The position numbers and the translations under genes were made by a program. 47,939 nucleotides of DNA from the NCBI GenBank assembly GCA_017694875.1, contig JADIMG010000036.1, forward strand, positions 1-47,939. The letters run 5' to 3'. This DNA is from Candidatus Gallipaludibacter merdavium (GTDB lineage: Bacteria > Bacteroidota > Bacteroidia > Bacteroidales > Paludibacteraceae). The notes beneath the pieces are model-generated. The model saw nothing but the letters and a program-made list of their open reading frames with translations, searched no databases and was not told where the DNA came from. Within the stretch, counting starts at the first letter, position 1; each line of letters starts with the position of its first letter. Shown here piece after piece: positions 44,010 to 47,939 of this stretch.

Positions 44010-44819
44010 TTACAGTAAAGAGTTATAAAAATCAATATAAGCCTGATAATTATCCATCCCGGCGTAATCCATAAACTCCACGCCTTTTTCTTTCGCATAA
44101 GTCACAAGACTGTCACGAACAGTTGGCGTGGCCTGAATAACACCATCCGAATAGTCAATAGCCAATTTCATCAATGTTTCATAATCTACCGGCTTACTCA
44201 TTATATCCTGCAAATCGGAATCCTGCATTTCCTCCATCCGAACCTTTTCTGCAAAATTATCTCTAAAAGGAGTCACATATTCTTTATCCAACAAGGAAAG
44301 CACCACTTTCGAGTCATGGAAGAACGGATCATCATGATAGCCTTTTTTCACAAACAAAGGTGCCAATGCAGCCATCCAGCCCTGGCAATGAATAATATCC
44401 GGAGTCCACCGAAGCTTCTTCACCGTTTCCAAAACCCCCCGCGCAAAAAATATACATCTTTCATCGTTGTCTTCATACTCCACCCCATTTTCATCTGCAA
44501 CGGACTTACGACGACGGAAATAATCGTCACTATCAATAAAATATACCTGCATACGCGCCGCCTGAATAGAGGCCACCTTGATAATCAGCGGATGATCCGT
44601 GTCTTCTATAATCAAGTTCATTCCCGAAAGACGAATCACCTCATGCAACTGGTTCCTTCGTTCGTTTATTTCTCCGAACTTCGGCATAAACGTACGTGTC
44701 TCACAACCATTTTCCTGGGCAACTTGAGGAAGTTTTCTTCCCAAAAGCGAATAAGGCGTCTCATCCAGATAGGGACAAATCTCCTGAGAGATGAACAAAA
44801 TTTTAGAAGCTTCTTTCAT
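44010..44819 (-). CDS. starch/glycogen synthase catalytic-domain (GT5 N-terminal half) protein
   Basis: The 269-residue product corresponds to the N-terminal half of GT5 glycogen/starch synthases: ILFISQEICPYLDETPYSLLGRKLPQ near residue 6, MPKFGEINERRNQLHEV, and WTPDIIHCQGWMAALAPLF near residue 130. The C-terminal nucleotide-sugar-binding half of a full synthase (about 480 residues) is absent, and the acceptor lysine motif KTGGL is replaced by TPYSL. It is therefore unlikely to be a complete synthase and may have a regulatory or different role. The form is intact, with its own promoter. The ATG at 44819 gives MKEASKILFISQE; longer in-frame starts lie upstream of the -7 box and are rejected. 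Confidence 0.8.
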   Translation of the reverse strand: MKEASKILFISQEICPYLDETPYSLLGRKLPQVAQENGCETRTFMPKFGEINERRNQLHEVIRLSGMNLIIEDTDHPLIIKVASIQAARMQVYFIDSDDYFRRRKSVADENGVEYEDNDERCIFFARGVLETVKKLRWTPDIIHCQGWMAALAPLFVKKGYHDDPFFHDSKVVLSLLDKEYVTPFRDNFAEKVRMEEMQDSDLQDIMSKPVDYETLMKLAIDYSDGVIQATPTVRDSLVTYAKEKGVEFMDYAGMDNYQAYIDFYNSLL

Positions 44820-44849
44820 GCGTAAATACACTATTGATAATTTCACCTG

Positions 44850-44857
44850 CAAAGATA
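44850..44857 (-). promoter_or_regulatory. -7 box of the GT5-DUF4270-fusion gene set
   Basis: Minus-strand TATCTTTG; a TTG at 44880-44882 is 22 bases upstream, a little long. Bases 44858-45091, the divergent intergenic region, contain no gene. Confidence 0.6.
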
Positions 44858-45091
44858 TAAAAAAAAAGCGGGAAAGAGGCAAGACCGAAAACATATTTAA
44901 TGATACGAAAACTCCATATACAGGCACAAGCATTTAAACAGTCAACAGACACAAGAATAAAATTAACCAACAAAAACAAAATTGCCACAACAAAAATAGA
45001 ACCAAGAAACTTACACATATTTAAAAATGCTAAAATCCCGCTATGAGAAAAGAAAAAGGCGTACAAAGCTAGGACAATTCAGAATTTATTG

Positions 45092-45099
45092 TATCTTTG
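45092..45099 (+). promoter_or_regulatory. -7 box of the barrel-PAP2 operon
   Basis: TATCTTTG matches the consensus; a clear -33 TTTG is not seen. The leader of about 110 bases contains the hairpin at 45110-45156. Confidence 0.55.
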
Positions 45100-45109
45100 C
45101 GGACGGGTA

Positions 45110-45156
45110 GTAGCAAAAAAGCCACTTCAGCTTATAAGCTATATTATTTTTGCTAC
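45110..45156 (+). promoter_or_regulatory. leader hairpin before the barrel gene
   Basis: GTAGCAAAAA (45110-45119) pairs perfectly with TTTTTGCTAC (45147-45156), with the palindrome AGCTTATAAGCT inside. The T-run is internal to the stem, so it is unlikely to be a terminator. Confidence 0.5.
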
Positions 45157-45214
45157 GCAACATAAATTTAAAAACGTATAAACCCACAACGTTTTTGCTT
45201 AACAGGTTGTAATT

Positions 45215-46123
45215 ATGTCAGCATCATCCCATCTCAAACGGATCTCTGCCCTATTGCTTCTCATAGCAATACAAACAGCTGTCACTCTGGCGAATGCACA
45301 AACAAGCCATTCGTTGATGTTATGGCTGGACGGCGGTGCCACTTCATTTTTTGACAATATCGAAGAATCGAAATACGCTATCGGAGGAGGTGGCGGAGCC
45401 GGATTTGGCTATGAGTTGCAACACAAACATTTCCTGTTGGATATCGGTGTGGGATTTGAATATGGAGCTACAAGCACTTTTATGCATCCATATACCGTCG
45501 ATATAGCAGGTCTTGTCGATTCCGAAGGTGACACCTATACGGGACATTTCACTTTCGATCAAAGACGTGACAATTCCAATTTAGGTTACGTAAACATACC
45601 GTTATTGATGGGAGGACGGTTCAACCATTTTTATTTTCTGGTCGGTGCCAAACTGGGAGTTAACCTTATATATAATGCCAACGTACAATCAAATGTGACA
45701 GTAAAGGGTACATATGACAAGTATCTGGGATTATGGGAAAACATGCCTAACCACAATTTTGGTACGACGGAATTGGCAACAGAAAGTCCTATAGCGTTCA
45801 ACAGTATAGACTTGAAAGGCTCTTTGGAAATGGGATACCGCTTCGACATAAAAAAGCCCAACGAATGGTCTCCCACAAGTCCTGTCAGCTTTAGAATTGG
45901 CGGTTTCATCGATTATGGCATTTTAAATGCCAATTCCGGCATCAACAATTATGGCTACGCAACTGTGCCGGAAAACGGTGATGTGGGGCAAATATCTATG
46001 AACCATGTGTTCGTTTCCAACCTGGCAGAAGAGAAACTGATCAACAATTTCTTTGTGGGAGTGAAATTTACTATATTATTCAGAATGCCATCTCCTAAAG
46101 ATTGCCGCTGCGACTTCTATTAA
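45215..46123 (+). CDS. outer membrane beta-barrel protein
   Basis: The 302-residue product has a signal peptide ending TLANAQ and alternating hydrophobic/Gly-rich strands (GGGGGAGFGYELQHKHFLLDIGVGFEYGA, YVNIPLLMGGRFNHFYFLVGAKLGVNLI) typical of PorT-like or OmpW-like outer-membrane barrels in this phylum. The last strands are NNFFVGVKFTILFRM, followed by a short Cys-containing tail (SPKDCRCDFY). Role unknown. Its stop codon overlaps the ATG of the PAP2 gene (TAATG), so translation is coupled. Confidence 0.78.
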   Translation: MSASSHLKRISALLLLIAIQTAVTLANAQTSHSLMLWLDGGATSFFDNIEESKYAIGGGGGAGFGYELQHKHFLLDIGVGFEYGATSTFMHPYTVDIAGLVDSEGDTYTGHFTFDQRRDNSNLGYVNIPLLMGGRFNHFYFLVGAKLGVNLIYNANVQSNVTVKGTYDKYLGLWENMPNHNFGTTELATESPIAFNSIDLKGSLEMGYRFDIKKPNEWSPTSPVSFRIGGFIDYGILNANSGINNYGYATVPENGDVGQISMNHVFVSNLAEEKLINNFFVGVKFTILFRMPSPKDCRCDFY

Positions 46124-46785
46124 TGGGACAGACGAAAAACAATAACGCAATAAAAAAAACTTGCTGGTTTTTAATTCCATTTGCGATATGGGTGATTGCT
46201 TTGGCAATCGCCCTTCTTTCATATAGCAAAGGGACATTGCACCTCGCTCTGAATGAACACCATACCCCATTTCTGGATATTTTCTTCAAATATTATACGG
46301 AAGTGGGCGCCTGCATTCCTTATATAATAGTTGCTGCCTTGCTGTTTTACCAATATAAAGCCGCCTTACTGGTATTGATAGGCCAACTCTTGCCTGGACT
46401 ACTGACCCAAATTGGCAAACACATCTGGAATGAGCCGAGACCCTTAGTTTTTTTCTCTGAACACATGCCTAACATAGTGTTGCCACAAGTGGAAGGCGTA
46501 CACTTGCACCATTACCACAGCTTCCCGTCAGGACACACCACGGCCGCTTTTGCACTATTCATGACTCTATGCCTGCTGACCGACAAGAAACCGCTACATT
46601 TTATATATTTTATTCTAGCTGCATTAGGAGGATATTCACGCATCTACCTGTCACAACATTTTGCCATCGATGTATTTGCCGGTTCCATTATCGGAGTAAC
46701 CGGTGCCCTACTGGCCGGCTATCTGGTAAACAAAATACAAGCCAACTGGGCCAACCAATCACTTAGAACGCTGTTCAAAAACTAA
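46123..46785 (+). CDS. PAP2-family membrane phosphatase
   Basis: A lipid or isoprenoid phosphatase-like protein in the inner membrane. The 220-residue product has the three PAP2 motifs: KHIWNEPRP (KX6RP), PSGHTTAAF and SRIYLSQHFAIDV (SRX5H), with five or six hydrophobic segments between. It may dephosphorylate undecaprenyl pyrophosphate or a lipid A phosphate; the sequence does not choose. The start at 46123 overlaps the previous stop; an upstream in-frame ATG at 46102 lies inside the barrel gene. Confidence 0.88.
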   Translation: MGQTKNNNAIKKTCWFLIPFAIWVIALAIALLSYSKGTLHLALNEHHTPFLDIFFKYYTEVGACIPYIIVAALLFYQYKAALLVLIGQLLPGLLTQIGKHIWNEPRPLVFFSEHMPNIVLPQVEGVHLHHYHSFPSGHTTAAFALFMTLCLLTDKKPLHFIYFILAALGGYSRIYLSQHFAIDVFAGSIIGVTGALLAGYLVNKIQANWANQSLRTLFKN

Positions 46786-46810
46786 ACCTGCAAATTAACT
46801 GACATAAAAA

Positions 46811-46842
46811 TTTGTAGGATAAAAAAATAAAGGCTATCTTTG
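46811..46842 (+). promoter_or_regulatory. promoter of rpsO
   Basis: TTTG 46811-46814, 20 bases, TATCTTTG 46835-46842. The leader to the ATG is about 67 bases long. Confidence 0.8.
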
Positions 46843-46915
46843 CAGCCGCTAAATAAATGTGGGATTGTTTTTGCCGACAAGACCATTATTGTTCAACTCA
46901 ATAATTTTACAACAC

Positions 46916-47185
46916 ATGTACTTAACTTCAGAAAAGAAAACTGAAATCTTCGGAAAGTATGGCAAATCAGCAAAAGACTCCGGTTCAGCAGAATCTCAAA
47001 TCGCCTTGTTTACTTTCCGCATCAACCACCTTACCAGTCACTTGCAACAACACAAGAAAGACTTTGTTACTGAACGTGCATTGGTCGGATTGGTTGGTAA
47101 ACGTCGTCGCTTGCTTGATTATGTCAAGGCAAAAGATATTGAACGTTATCGTGCAATCATCAAAGAACTTGGCATCCGTAAATAA
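46916..47185 (+). CDS. rpsO: 30S ribosomal protein S15
   Basis: An 89-residue small-subunit protein that binds 16S rRNA. It contains KTEIFGKYGKSAKDSGSAESQIALFTFRINHLT and LVGKRRRLLDYVKAKDIERYRAIIKELGIRK, both S15 signatures. ATG 46916 is chosen because MYLTSEKKTEIF is the family start; an in-frame GTG at 46859 would add 19 unlikely residues. A strong terminator follows at once. Confidence 0.97.
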   Translation: MYLTSEKKTEIFGKYGKSAKDSGSAESQIALFTFRINHLTSHLQQHKKDFVTERALVGLVGKRRRLLDYVKAKDIERYRAIIKELGIRK

Positions 47186-47202
47186 GACGAACAAGAAAAA
47201 AA

Positions 47203-47241
47203 AGAAAAACGCAATGGAATTCCATTGCGTTTTTCTTTTTA
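47203..47241 (+). terminator. terminator after rpsO
   Basis: AGAAAAACGCAATGGA pairs perfectly with TCCATTGCGTTTTTCT around a central GGAATTCC, with a T-run. Bases 47242-47465 hold no gene that I can support. Confidence 0.85.
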
Positions 47242-47465
47242 TCCGACAGCCACTTCATAACACCAGCTTGGTTATCAACAAGACAATAAGCCTCTTAAAT
47301 GATAGACGAATGGGCATCCAACAAGACAAGATACTTCCCCTCCATCAAGAATAATCTTCTTTCGCCCCACAGATGCCTAAAACTGATTCATATATCAGTA
47401 AGAGAAAGCTATTATTTATATACACAACATCTCCAACCAAGCTGTCGAAATCCGCATAAAAATCC

Positions 47466-47473
47466 TATCTTTG
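47466..47473 (+). promoter_or_regulatory. -7 box of the SDR gene
   Basis: TATCTTTG, about 20 bases before the ATG at 47493; no clear -33 partner. Confidence 0.6.
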
Positions 47474-47492
47474 CAGGGGAATAGAACAATAT

Positions 47493-47939
47493 ATGGCACA
47501 AAAACGAATTATCATTATAGGAGCATCTTCCGGCATCGGCTATGAAGTGGCACGCCTATTTATCGGCAAAGGTCATATTGTCGGAGTGGCTGCACGCCGC
47601 ACACAAGCCTTGGAACAACTGAAAAGCATCGCACCGGAAAGGGTCTCCATAAAAGCCATTGATGTTACAGAAGACAATGCGCCCACCCTACTGGAGGAAC
47701 TGATAAAAGCCACGGGAGGTATGGACACCTATATTCATGTATCTGGCATAGGAAAACAAAACACCGCATTGATACAAGAACAAGAGGAGATTACTTTTGC
47801 CACCAATGTAAAGGGCTTCGGCACATTGATCGGATTTGCCTATCGCTATTTCAGGGAAAAAGGCCGTGGACACATTGTTGCCATTACGTCCATAGCCGGC
47901 ACGAAAGGACTGGGAACTGCGCCCTCCTACTCTGCCACC
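47493..47939 (+). CDS. short-chain dehydrogenase/reductase, cut by the window edge
   Basis: The first 149 residues show the SDR nucleotide-binding motif in IIIIGASSGIGYEVA, the conserved Asn in FATNVKGFGTLIG near residue 110, the Ser in ITSIAG and the Tyr in PSYSAT just at the edge. It is an NAD(P)-dependent oxidoreductase of unknown substrate. The C-terminal third lies outside the window. Confidence 0.88.
   Translation, partial: MAQKRIIIIGASSGIGYEVARLFIGKGHIVGVAARRTQALEQLKSIAPERVSIKAIDVTEDNAPTLLEELIKATGGMDTYIHVSGIGKQNTALIQEQEEITFATNVKGFGTLIGFAYRYFREKGRGHIVAITSIAGTKGLGTAPSYSAT

Noticed and set aside
44820-44933. N-terminal extension of the GT5-domain protein
   Set aside because: The extension lies across and upstream of the predicted -7 box, so it would not be transcribed from that promoter, and the family start is at 44819.

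Overview
The window is chromosomal DNA of a member of the Bacteroidota, most likely order Bacteroidales. Three things point there. Many genes are preceded by the Bacteroidota -33/-7 promoter pair (TTTG, 19-20 bases, TAnnTTTG). Several proteins belong to families typical of this phylum (DUF4270 lipoprotein, DUF3467, DUF4105, PafA-like phosphatase, secreted proteins with a C-terminal type IX secretion sorting domain). Classical Shine-Dalgarno sequences are scarce. Genus cannot be fixed from the sequence alone. There is no integrase, transposase, phage gene or CRISPR array.

Layout. (1) 1-5700: inverted-repeat-rich DNA, then pyrB-pyrI (aspartate transcarbamoylase) behind a leader that looks like a transcription attenuator, a flavin reductase, glyA, a radical SAM protein and a MurG-like glycosyltransferase. 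(2) 5700-9370: on the minus strand cytoplasmic asparaginase and gluQ, whose upstream region holds three 84-bp tandem repeats carrying promoter motifs; then a lipoprotein of the endonuclease/exonuclease/phosphatase fold and tRNA-Gln(CTG). (3) 9550-12490: ribosomal protein cluster rplM-rpsI-rpsB-tsf with structured leaders. (4) 12490-16030: gltX, then a structured leader (candidate riboswitch) in front of an O-acetylhomoserine sulfhydrylase (metY type), then DUF3467. (5) 16090-23160: a tripartite RND efflux operon (acrA-acrB-oprM type) on the minus strand with a divergent AraC-family regulator.

(6) 23160-39230 is the most unusual part: a 16-kb run of eight minus-strand genes with gaps of -1 to 33 bases, all encoding exported proteins. 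The first is a small protein with a signal peptide and a C-terminal membrane segment with an Arg-rich tail. The next six are probable type IX secretion cargo. Five of those six share the same N-terminal module (Gly-x-Ser/Thr-Cys after the signal peptide, then a Trp-containing strand), and two pairs also share middle modules. The last gene is an outer-membrane beta-barrel with a repeat-like N-terminus and a Pro-rich linker. It looks like a modular surface-structure locus; I know of no described system that matches it.

(7) 39230-39780: a gene-free stretch with four REP-like elements in alternating orientation. (8) 39780-44860: a fused DUF4105/phosphatase-fold protein, a DUF4270 lipoprotein and a starch-synthase-domain protein on the minus strand. 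(9) 45090-47939: an outer membrane beta-barrel protein overlapping a PAP2 phosphatase, rpsO, and the start of a short-chain dehydrogenase cut by the window edge.

Coordinates, motifs and base pairings were read by eye. Functions are assigned from recognised family motifs, without database searches.
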